Assembly: GCF_020176955.2 (NCBI RefSeq)
Contig: NZ_JAIUCZ020000002.1
Coordinates: 744,001-808,000 of the forward strand
Reading direction: 5' to 3'
From: Nocardia sp. alder85J
GTDB taxonomy: Bacteria; Actinomycetota; Actinomycetes; Mycobacteriales; Mycobacteriaceae
DNA length: 64,000 nt
Within the stretch, counting starts at the first letter, position 1, and each line of letters starts with the position of its first letter. This document shows, piece after piece, positions 42,733-52,874 of the stretch. The translations under genes and the position numbers were made by a program. The notes under the pieces are model-generated. The model saw nothing but the letters and a program-made list of their open reading frames with translations. It was not told the DNA's origin and did no database searches.

Positions 42733-43623
42733 TCAGGTCACCGCGTGCAGCACCACGGCCAGGACGAACCAGATCACCCACGCCACGGCCACCAGCATGC
42801 CCAGCGCCAGCATCACCCGCATCAGCGTCTGGCCCAGGTCGACGCCCTCGGACCGCCGCGGGTACAACTCCCAGGGGGAGTACCAGGGCATCGTGAACGG
42901 CAGCGCGCCGGCGGCCTCGGCCGCGGACATCGACTGCTCCTCGTCGTACAGTTCCGCCTGCGCCTGCTGCGGGCCACCGCGCCACAGCGTGGTGTCGACC
43001 GGCCCGACGAAACCCTCGACGACGAGGTCCTGCGGCGCCGGCAGGAAGGGCAGGATGCCGAGACCGCGGAACGACAGCGCCACATCGTTGGCGGTCCACT
43101 CGGCGCGGCCCAGCGAGGCCTGCGCCTCCAGATAGTCGCGCAGCCGGTTCGGATCGTCGCCGAGCAGCACCTGGAGACTGTTGTCGTTCCACAACTGCCG
43201 GATCCGCAGATGGCTGCCGTTGGGCGGGACGACCAGCACCACGCCGAACACCACCCGCTGGCCGAGACCGCGCTCGGCCAGCCAGCTCTGCAGGGCGAAG
43301 GTGTGCTCGCGCGACACCTCGGTGGGGCCGCGCCGGTCCTCACCCTCCAGCGTGACCACCTGGCCGCCGACCCGCCACGGGCCGTGCGGCGGCACCTCGA
43401 GCTCGCCGGAGATCCGCTCCACCAACGTCTCCGCCTCGATCACCACACAGGTGGTCGGCGTCCACACCACGGCGTCGAACTGATGCAGCCGATCCTGGTA
43501 GAAGAGACTGCAATTCACGATGGCGACGCCGTGCGGGTCGTCCGGCTCCTTCCACTGCCGCAGCCACTCGATCAGCACCCGCTCGGCCTGGGTGCCGGCG
43601 GCATTCTGCACGCGTACGAGCAT
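42733..43623 (-). CDS. NERD-like domain protein with C-terminal membrane helix
   Basis: A 296-residue protein. The N-terminal part resembles the nuclease-related NERD domain: AERVLIEWL, HQFDAVVWTPTTCVVIEAET. Where NERD nucleases usually carry an E-x-K pair, this one has E-A-E, so nuclease activity is doubtful. The last 30 residues form one membrane helix (LGMLVAVAWVIWFVLAVVLH). It probably faces the cytoplasm from the membrane. ATG 43623 has AGGAAGG upstream. Function unknown. Confidence 0.6.
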   Translation of the reverse strand: MLVRVQNAAGTQAERVLIEWLRQWKEPDDPHGVAIVNCSLFYQDRLHQFDAVVWTPTTCVVIEAETLVERISGELEVPPHGPWRVGGQVVTLEGEDRRGPTEVSREHTFALQSWLAERGLGQRVVFGVVLVVPPNGSHLRIRQLWNDNSLQVLLGDDPNRLRDYLEAQASLGRAEWTANDVALSFRGLGILPFLPAPQDLVVEGFVGPVDTTLWRGGPQQAQAELYDEEQSMSAAEAAGALPFTMPWYSPWELYPRRSEGVDLGQTLMRVMLALGMLVAVAWVIWFVLAVVLHAVT

Positions 43624-43750
43624 TCGCGACCCGCCTTCCTGGAGACATTCGTCATCCGAAAGCATAAGTGCCCGCGCGGGTTCGCCACACGATCCGGCCG
43701 AATCGGCGCGCCTCACCCGCGGCGGGGCGGGCGTGGCGCGCCGCGGGAGT

Positions 43751-45427
43751 TCAGCGCAGCGGGGTGATCGGCAGCCGCAGCGCGCCCGGCGCGAAGTCCG
43801 GCACGGCCGGTTCCGCCGGGGCGACGGGCGGGATCCGGCGGTACCGGGCGCCCAGTGCGGGACGCCGATCCGGCTCACCCTTGTTGGGCCAGAACGCCAT
43901 TGCGCGTTCGGCCTGCGCGGTGATGGTCAGCGACGGGTTCACGCCCAGGTTGGCGGTGACCGCGGAGCCGTCGGCGATGTGCAGGCCGGGATGGCCGAAC
44001 ACCCGCTGATACGGATCGACCACGCCGGTGTCCGGGGTCTCGCCGATCACACAGCCGCCGATGTAGTGCGCGGTCGCGGGAATGTTGAACACGTCGGTGA
44101 CCAGGCCCTGCGCATCGCCGTCGACCTTCTCCGCGAACCGCCGCGCGATATCGTGCGCGGCCGGGATCCAGGTCGGATTCGGTTGTCCCGTACCCTGTTT
44201 CGTGCGCAGCCCGCCCCAGCGGCGGAACGAGGTGAGCGAGTTGTCCAGCGACTGCATCACCAGCAGGATCACCGACTTCTCCGAGGCGTGCCGCGCGTTG
44301 AGGCTGCGCAGGTACACCCGCGGGTGGGTGAACATCGCCAGCAGGAACCGCAGGAACCGGAACGCGCCGCCGTCGACCATCGGCGTCGACAGCGGGAACA
44401 GCGCGTTCTGCCCCTTGCCGTAGTGGCAGACCTCGATGTGGGTGTCGGGCTCGGGGTGGATCGAGGAGGTGATGGCGATGCCGTCGGCGAAATCGCGCCG
44501 GGTGCGGCTGAACACGTTGAGGATGGCCTCGGAATTGCTCCGGGTGAGCTCGCCCAGCCGCGGCGACAGCCGGGGCAGCACCTTCTCGTCGCGCATCTTG
44601 TGCAGCAGCTTCTGGGTGCCCAGCGCGGCCGCCGCGAACACCACCTGCTCGGCGGTGAACGTCCTGCGCTGCTTGCGAACCCAGCGATCCGAGCGCTGCG
44701 TCTCGATGGCGTAGCCGCCGCCGACCATCGGCCGCACCCGGGTGGCGGTGGTCAGCTGGAACACCTTGGCGCCGCCGGCCTCGGCCAGATACAGGTAGTT
44801 GGTCGGGGTGGTGTTCTTGGCGTTGTGCGGGCAGCCGGTGAAGCAGCGCGCGCAGTGGATGCAGCCGCTGCGCCGCGGTCCGGCGCCGCCGAAGTAGGGG
44901 TCGTCGACCTCGACGCCGCGATTGCCCTCGTTGAAGAAGACACCGACATTGGTGGTGTGGAACGTGTTCAGCACGCCCAGGTCCTCGGCGATGTCGCGGA
45001 TCACCTCGTCGGCGGGGGTCATCCGGGGGTTCGGGGCGACGCCGAGCATGCGTTTGGCCTGGTCGTAATAGGGGGCGAGCTCGGACTGCCAGTCGGTGAT
45101 GTGCGCCCACTGCGGGTCGCGGTAGAAGTTCGGCAGCGGCTCGTAGAGCGTGTTCCCGTAGATCAGCGAGCCGCCGCCCACCCCCGCGGCCGAGAAGACC
45201 GCGCACTTGCCCAGCACGCTGATCCGCTGCGGTCCGGTCAGGCCCAGCCGCGGCGCCCATAGGGACTTGCGGACGTTCCAGTTGGTGTTCGGGATGTCCT
45301 CGGCCTCCCACCGGCGGCCGGATTCCAGGACGGCCACGCGGTAGCCCTTCTCGGTGAGTCGCAGGGCGCTCACGCTCCCGCCGAATCCGGAGCCGATCAC
45401 CACGACGTCGTAGTCGAAGTAGGGCAT
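43751..45427 (-). CDS. GMC oxidoreductase, ChoD-like cholesterol oxidase family
   Basis: A 558-residue flavoprotein. The FAD motif is VVVIGSGFGGSVSALRLTEK, AAGVGGGSLIYGNTLY is the second GMC segment, and NLGVNPSLTITAQAERA is close to the C-terminal active-site region. Recalled sequence of mycobacterial ChoD agrees over most of its length. ChoD-type proteins are assigned to 3-hydroxysteroid oxidation, although their cholesterol oxidase role is debated. A cluster C-x2-C-x2-C-x3-C-P (Cys189, 192, 195, 199) looks like a ferredoxin motif. ATG 45427 is preceded by GAGAGG. Divergent from pgsA2-like gene. Confidence 0.88.
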   Translation of the reverse strand: MPYFDYDVVVIGSGFGGSVSALRLTEKGYRVAVLESGRRWEAEDIPNTNWNVRKSLWAPRLGLTGPQRISVLGKCAVFSAAGVGGGSLIYGNTLYEPLPNFYRDPQWAHITDWQSELAPYYDQAKRMLGVAPNPRMTPADEVIRDIAEDLGVLNTFHTTNVGVFFNEGNRGVEVDDPYFGGAGPRRSGCIHCARCFTGCPHNAKNTTPTNYLYLAEAGGAKVFQLTTATRVRPMVGGGYAIETQRSDRWVRKQRRTFTAEQVVFAAAALGTQKLLHKMRDEKVLPRLSPRLGELTRSNSEAILNVFSRTRRDFADGIAITSSIHPEPDTHIEVCHYGKGQNALFPLSTPMVDGGAFRFLRFLLAMFTHPRVYLRSLNARHASEKSVILLVMQSLDNSLTSFRRWGGLRTKQGTGQPNPTWIPAAHDIARRFAEKVDGDAQGLVTDVFNIPATAHYIGGCVIGETPDTGVVDPYQRVFGHPGLHIADGSAVTANLGVNPSLTITAQAERAMAFWPNKGEPDRRPALGARYRRIPPVAPAEPAVPDFAPGALRLPITPLR

Positions 45428-45555
45428 TGTCGTCCTCTCACCCCTGCCTGAAATGAATCTTGCGTCATTGTGTCAGCATCCTCGGGTGCCGCCGCCGGAT
45501 GGTCCCGCACCCCCGCCGCGGCGTGGGGAAATGGCGGCCACCGCAGGTTTAGGGT

Positions 45556-46191
45556 ATGCAACTGGCTGTGACGAGTGAACCCCCGGACGCGGCGGTCGAG
45601 CAGGCCGGCGCCGACCGGATCCTCACCGTGCCGAACGCGTTGAGCGTGCTGCGACTGATCGGCGTTCCGGTGCTGCTCTGGTTGCTGCTGGTGCGGCATG
45701 CCGACGGCTGGGCGTTCGCCCTGCTGATCGTCAGCGGCTTCACCGATTTCCTGGACGGGAAGCTGGCACGGCTGCTCGACCAGTCGTCGCGGCTGGGTGC
45801 GTTGCTGGACCCGTTCGTGGACCGGTTGTACCTGGTGGCGACGGTGCTCGGGCTGCTGCTGCGCGACATCCTGCCCTGGCCGGTGGTGGTCGTGCTGATC
45901 GGCCGGGATCTGGTGCTGACCGCGACCCTGCCGATCTACCGGCGCCGCGGGCTGGCCCCGCCGGAGGTGATCTACCTCGGCAAGGCGGCCACCTTCGCGC
46001 TGATGTCCGCGCTGCCGTGGCTGCTGGCCGGGGACATGGACTGGCCGCTGCGCGGTGTCGGGCACGCCTTCGGCTGGGCGCTGCTGTGGTGGGGTGCGGT
46101 GGTGTACGTGTGGACCGGATTGCTCTATCTCGGCAAGGCAGTGGCGGTGGCGCGCACCGTGCCGAGCGGTGAACAGGCCCACCACATCTGA
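45556..46191 (+). CDS. CDP-alcohol phosphatidyltransferase (PgsA2-like)
   Basis: A 211-residue membrane enzyme with about five helices. The CDP-alcohol signature D-x2-DG-x2-AR-x8-G-x3-D-x3-D is complete in DFLDGKLARLLDQSSRLGAL followed by LDPFVDR. It joins CDP-diacylglycerol to an alcohol at the inner membrane. Position before gcvH-garA matches mycobacterial pgsA2 (Rv1822). TAGGGT directly abuts ATG 45556; if it is the -10, the true start may be GTG 45568 (207 residues). The alcohol used is not certain. Confidence 0.87.
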   Translation: MQLAVTSEPPDAAVEQAGADRILTVPNALSVLRLIGVPVLLWLLLVRHADGWAFALLIVSGFTDFLDGKLARLLDQSSRLGALLDPFVDRLYLVATVLGLLLRDILPWPVVVVLIGRDLVLTATLPIYRRRGLAPPEVIYLGKAATFALMSALPWLLAGDMDWPLRGVGHAFGWALLWWGAVVYVWTGLLYLGKAVAVARTVPSGEQAHHI

Positions 46192-46300
46192 TCGGCGACG
46201 ACTGCCCGGCCGACGGGGGTGTGCGGGGGCGAGGTTGTCGCAGCGAGCCGATACAGTGTGCACGACGCCGTCGACAGCATGCCCCGAAAGGACATCACCT

Positions 46301-46699
46301 GTGACCGACCTTCCCGAGGATCTGCGGTACACCGAGGAGCACGAGTGGGTCGCGCGCATCGGTCCGATACGGGTTCGCGTGGGTATCACCGATTACGCAC
46401 AGTCACAGCTCGGTGACGTCGTCTTCGTGCAGCTGCCGGCGGTCGACACGAACGTCACCGCGGGAGAGAGCATCGCCGAGGTCGAATCCACCAAGAGCGT
46501 TTCCGACATCTACGCCCCGCTGAACGGGAAAGTCGTTGCGGTGAACGAACTTCTGGATGCGGAACCGGAGACGGTCAACACCGAACCGTACAGTGACGGC
46601 TGGATGTTCGAGCTGGAGTTCGCGGACGCTTCCACACTGGACGATGCGCTCTCGAAGTTGCTCGATGCCGCAGGTTATCAAGTAGTTATTGGGGGCTGA
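46301..46699 (+). CDS. gcvH: Glycine cleavage system H protein
   Basis: A 132-residue lipoyl carrier of the glycine cleavage system. The lipoylated Lys65 sits in VESTKSVSDIYAPL. It shuttles the aminomethyl group from GcvP to GcvT and is reduced by the L protein. The GTG has GAAAGGA upstream, and a probable -10 TACAGT is at about 46252. Mycobacteria have three genes (Rv1823-Rv1825) between pgsA2 and gcvH that are absent here. GcvT is not in the window. Confidence 0.95.
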   Translation: MTDLPEDLRYTEEHEWVARIGPIRVRVGITDYAQSQLGDVVFVQLPAVDTNVTAGESIAEVESTKSVSDIYAPLNGKVVAVNELLDAEPETVNTEPYSDGWMFELEFADASTLDDALSKLLDAAGYQVVIGG

Positions 46700-46867
46700 A
46701 GCCGCCTTCACAGTTCTACCTGCACGGGTACGCCGTGGCAGGGTACGGTCAATGCCAACAGATGTGCCGGCGGCCGTGCCGGAATCTTCATGGGCGCGAC
46801 AGCCGGTCGCGTTGGGTGACGGCTTCGGGATGCTTGTACGGATAACGGTTCGAGGAGGAGAGCAAGG

Positions 46868-47347
46868 GTGAGCGAGAACAAAGACCCGGGTTACGGGGAG
46901 AGCGCGGCCGAGACGACATCGGTATTCCGTGCTGACTTCCTCAACGAGGTCGACGCGTCGCGCTCCGGTGAGCAGACCGGCGAGCAGCCGGTCCAAGGGG
47001 TGGAGGGCCTGCCTGCGGGTGCCGCCCTGCTGGTGGTCAAGCGCGGGCCGAATGCGGGCTCGCGATTCCTGTTGGATCAGCCCACCACGTCGGCTGGGCG
47101 CCACCCCGACAGTGACATCTTCCTCGACGATGTCACCGTCAGCCGTCGTCATGCCGAATTCCGCCAGGACGACGATACTTTCCAGGTGGTGGACGTGGGC
47201 AGTCTGAACGGTACCTATGTGAATCGGGAACCGGTCGATTCCTCCGAATTGCAGAACGGCGACGAAGTGCAGATCGGTAAGTTCCGTCTCGTGTTCCTGA
47301 CCGGTCCGCGTGCCGCCGCGAGCGATTCGGCGGCGGGCGCTCTGTAA
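46868..47347 (+). CDS. garA: FHA-domain signalling protein GarA (OdhI)
   Basis: A 159-residue protein. The N-terminal ETTSVFRADF motif (Thr16 and Thr17) is the phosphorylation site for PknB/PknG-type kinases. The FHA domain has GRHPDSDIFLDDVTVSRRHA and SLNGTYVNREP. Unphosphorylated GarA inhibits 2-oxoglutarate dehydrogenase and glutamate dehydrogenase and activates glutamate synthase; phosphorylation folds it onto its own FHA domain. GTG 46868 follows GGAGGAGAGC. Its position next to gcvH and the MerR gene matches Rv1827. Confidence 0.95.
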   Translation: MSENKDPGYGESAAETTSVFRADFLNEVDASRSGEQTGEQPVQGVEGLPAGAALLVVKRGPNAGSRFLLDQPTTSAGRHPDSDIFLDDVTVSRRHAEFRQDDDTFQVVDVGSLNGTYVNREPVDSSELQNGDEVQIGKFRLVFLTGPRAAASDSAAGAL

Positions 47348-47360
47348 CGGGCCGGCCCAG

Positions 47361-48170
47361 ATGACTGGCGCAGCGGCGCAATGGACGCGCGGAGGCATGT
47401 CGATCGGCTCCGTGTTGGACTTGCTGCGTCCGGACTTTCCGGACATCACGATTTCGAAGATCCGCTTCCTCGAATCCGAGGGGCTGATCAGCCCGGAGCG
47501 CACGCCCTCGGGTTATCGCAGATTTTCCGTGACCGACGTCGAACGGCTCCGGTTCGTGTTGACGGCGCAACGGGATCAATATCTGCCGTTGAAGGTGATC
47601 AAGGAACAACTCGAAGCGATCGACAGTGGCGCCGCGACGGTCGGGGTGCGCGAAGCGCGCGCCCGGGCCACCGGCGCCGGCGCGAGCGGTCCGGGGCGTG
47701 CGCCCGGCGCCGCGGACGCGCAGGTCACGCCCCTGGCTCCGCGCCGGCTGGGCGTGGTACCCGGTGAGGTCTCACCGGAGGAACTGCGCTTCGACCACGA
47801 GATCCGGGTCACCAGAGGCGATCTGCTCGCCCGGGCCGGGATCGACGAGAAATTTCTCACCGAACTCGTGCGCGCGGGATTGATCACCGCGGGCCCGGCG
47901 GGCTACTTCGACACCGAGGCCGTGACGCTGGCCCGGACCGCCCGCGCGATGAGCGAATTCGGTTTGGAGGCAAGGCATCTGCGCGCCTTCAAGCTGGCGG
48001 CGGATCGGGAGGCGGCCATGGTCGCCCAGATCGCCGCACCCATTGCCAAGAGCCGCGACGCCGGGGCCCGCGCCCGCGCCGAGGAGACGGCACGCGAGTT
48101 GGCGGCGCTGTCGCTGACGCTGCACACGAGCCTGGTGAAGACGTCGGTGCGGGCCGCCCTCGGCGGCTGA
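47361..48170 (+). CDS. ftsR: MerR-family regulator FtsR (Rv1828-like)
   Basis: A 269-residue MerR-type regulator. MSIGSVLDLLRPDFPDITIS then KIRFLESEGLISPERT is the typical DNA-binding domain. The C-terminal half (FDHEIRVTRGDLLARAGID onward) has a second winged-helix-like region. The Corynebacterium homologue FtsR activates ftsZ and division. ATG 47361 starts 14 bases after the garA stop, so co-transcription is likely; ATG 47397 is a shorter choice. Confidence 0.9.
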   Translation: MTGAAAQWTRGGMSIGSVLDLLRPDFPDITISKIRFLESEGLISPERTPSGYRRFSVTDVERLRFVLTAQRDQYLPLKVIKEQLEAIDSGAATVGVREARARATGAGASGPGRAPGAADAQVTPLAPRRLGVVPGEVSPEELRFDHEIRVTRGDLLARAGIDEKFLTELVRAGLITAGPAGYFDTEAVTLARTARAMSEFGLEARHLRAFKLAADREAAMVAQIAAPIAKSRDAGARARAEETARELAALSLTLHTSLVKTSVRAALGG

Positions 48171-48243
48171 AATCTTCGCCTAGACTCGGTGATACGGCCG
48201 GCACTGCTCGGCGGTCGGCGGAGTCATTGGGAGGCGAGACAGC

Positions 48244-48717
48244 ATGAGTGAGATGCGTGTTATCGGCATTCGGGTCGAGCAGCCCCAGAATCAGCCCGTG
48301 CTGTTGCTCCGTGAGGTTGCCGGTGATCGCTATCTGCCGATCTGGATCGGCCAGGCGGAGGCGACGGCGATCGTCCTCGAGCAGGAGGGCGTCACGCCCA
48401 TCCGTCCGCTCACCCACGATCTGATCAAGATCCTGATCAAGGACCTGGGGCATACGCTCAAGGAGGTCCGGATCGTGGATCTGCGCGAGGGTACCTTCTA
48501 TGCGGACCTGGTGTTCGAGAACGGCCTGCGGATCTCGGCGCGGCCCTCGGATTCGGTAGCCATCGCGTTGCGGGTCGGTTGCCCGATCCATGCCGAGGAG
48601 CCGGTGCTGGAGGAGGCCGGTCTGGTGATGCCGGACGAGAAGGAGGACGAGGTGGAGAAGTTCAAGGAGTTCCTCGAGTCCGTCTCGCCCGACGACTTCA
48701 AGGCCACCGACAGCTGA
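48244..48717 (+). CDS. Bifunctional nuclease (BFN/DUF151) domain protein
   Basis: A 157-residue BFN protein: MRVIGIRVEQPQNQPVLLLR, YLPIWIGQAEATAI and ISARPSDSVAIALRVGCPI are the family core. Plant homologues have RNase/DNase activity; the bacterial role is unclear. An acidic C-terminal helix (DEKEDEVEKFKEFLE) follows. Order and size match Rv1829 of M. tuberculosis. GGGAGGCGAGA precedes the ATG. Confidence 0.92.
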   Translation: MSEMRVIGIRVEQPQNQPVLLLREVAGDRYLPIWIGQAEATAIVLEQEGVTPIRPLTHDLIKILIKDLGHTLKEVRIVDLREGTFYADLVFENGLRISARPSDSVAIALRVGCPIHAEEPVLEEAGLVMPDEKEDEVEKFKEFLESVSPDDFKATDS

Positions 48718-48769
48718 GCCGTCCGGACCTGAGCGGAGGCGCGGGACCGGTTCTCGGACAAAGTCGAAC

Positions 48770-48854
48770 CCTCAAGTTGAGGTCGAAAAACTCGCCGTGT
48801 GCGGAGTTTGGCCGCCGCCTGTGCTGCGCGGACAATCGAGGGAGTAGCCTCGAT
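48770..48854 (+). promoter_or_regulatory. Two palindromes before the second MerR gene
   Basis: CCTCAA-G-TTGAGG (48770-48782) resembles MerR-family operators in which TTGAGG-type halves face each other. ATCGAGG-N6-CCTCGAT (48835-48854) is a perfect 7-bp repeat. Both lie in the 233-bp gap before the MerR gene at 48951, and MerR proteins often control themselves. No further gene is seen in this gap. Confidence 0.5.
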
Positions 48855-48950
48855 GGTTAGGCCGCGACGGCCGGGCCGCTGAATCGACGTTGGTGGCCGA
48901 GCCGCCAATCGCCGTTGTTTGTTCTACGGTATGCAGTGAGGGAGTGGCCA

Positions 48951-49589
48951 GTGGGAGACCAACCGCAGCAGACGACTGCATCCGAGGCGCGGCCCGCAGC
49001 AGTGTCTGAGACGCGTTCCGCCGGGGTATCCGAGTCGCGTTCCACCGCGATCCAGCCGGGTCTGTTCCCGGACGACACCGTGCCCGACGAACTGGTCGGT
49101 TACCGGGTGCCCAGCGCCTGCCAGGTGGCCGGGATCACCTACCGGCAACTCGACTACTGGGCCCGCACCGGGCTGGTGGTCCCCTCGATCCGCGGCGCTT
49201 CCGGCTCGGGTAGCCAGCGGCTCTACTCCTTCAAGGACATCCTGGTCCTGAAGATCGTGAAGCGGTTGCTGGACGCGGGCATCTCGTTGCAGAACATCCG
49301 CATCGCCGTCGATCATCTGCGCAGCCGGGGTGTGCAGGATCTGGCCGGTATCACCCTGTTCTCCGACGGCACCAGCGTGTACGAATGCGCCTCGCCGGAA
49401 GAGGTCGTCGATTTACTACAGGGTGGCCAGGGTGTGTTCGGCATCGCGGTCAACGGCGCCATGCGGGAGCTCACCGGCGCCATCGCCGCGTTCCCGGGCG
49501 AACGTGCCGAGGAACACACCGCCAGCGAGCGTCCCGAGGACGAGCTGGCCTTCCGTCGCAAGGCACGATTGAGTCGCAAGACCGGGTAG
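48951..49589 (+). CDS. MerR-family regulator (Rv1830-like)
   Basis: A 212-residue MerR regulator. The HTH is YRVPSACQVAGITYRQLDYW, with ARTGLVVPSIR and SQRLYSFKDILVLKIVKRLL. The N-terminus (about 35 residues) is low-complexity with a repeated V-S-E-S/T-R-S pattern. It lacks an obvious metal-binding loop. Position before gcvP matches Rv1830. GTG 48951 has GGGAG about nine bases upstream; a longer frame exists but crosses the leader. Confidence 0.88.
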   Translation: MGDQPQQTTASEARPAAVSETRSAGVSESRSTAIQPGLFPDDTVPDELVGYRVPSACQVAGITYRQLDYWARTGLVVPSIRGASGSGSQRLYSFKDILVLKIVKRLLDAGISLQNIRIAVDHLRSRGVQDLAGITLFSDGTSVYECASPEEVVDLLQGGQGVFGIAVNGAMRELTGAIAAFPGERAEEHTASERPEDELAFRRKARLSRKTG

Positions 49590-49654
49590 GACCGGCGCGA
49601 GAGTCGGAAACATGATCGACACGCGCGGATGTCTACACTGAGGGTGCGTCGCCG

Positions 49655-49866
49655 CCGTGCGGGAGAGCCCCGGTAGTTTCCGGGCGCCGAAGGAGCAGCA
49701 CCTCCCCGTCAATCTCTCAGGCACAAGGGACCGTACGGAGTATCGGCGCCTCTGGAAAGTGATGGCCGCACACAATGCGGGCCATCCGCCCATGGGGAAA
49801 GGGATGTCCGCCGCACCCGCGGGTGCGGCGGTCCCGAATCTCTCAGGCGCCGCGACAGAGGGGGAG
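49655..49866 (+). promoter_or_regulatory. Tandem glycine riboswitch
   Basis: Two glycine aptamers in series before gcvP. Aptamer 1 (about 49655-49738) has GGGAGAG, GCGCCGAAGGAGCA, CTCTCAGGCA and GGACCGTACGG. Aptamer 2 (about 49749-49866) has CTCTGG, GGGGAAAGGG, CTCTCAGGCGCC and ACAGAGGGGGA, with a P3-type hairpin at about 49811-49829. These are the conserved elements of the class. A -10 TACACT (49634-49639) gives the start of transcription at about 49646. In actinobacteria glycine binding usually permits expression of glycine-cleavage genes; the platform here runs to the AGGAG site before the GTG. Confidence 0.93.
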
Positions 49867-49926
49867 GGCCGAACCGCCGTCGCCCTGCACAGGGTGACCC
49901 GCCCGTCCCTCTGCGCAGGAGCTGCC

Positions 49927-52782
<2,856 letters not shown>

Positions 52783-52792
52783 GCCCGCCGTT

Positions 52793-52829
52793 GGCGTGCG
52801 CCCGCCGAATGTTGTTGCGGGCGTACGCC
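52793..52829 (+). terminator. Terminator after gcvP
   Basis: Arms GGCGTGCGCCCGC (52793-52805) and GCGGGCGTACGCC (52817-52829) pair over 13 bp with one mismatch and an 11-nt loop. It starts 11 bp after the gcvP stop. No T-tract follows. Confidence 0.8.
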
Positions 52830-52874
52830 TGCGAGGGGCCGGCACCGGGTGTGCGCGCCGACCTCGCCCGGCCG

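Noticed and set aside
49657..49926. N-terminal extension of GcvP by 90 residues
   Set aside because: The extension is the tandem glycine riboswitch read as protein; homologues start at the GTG at 49927.
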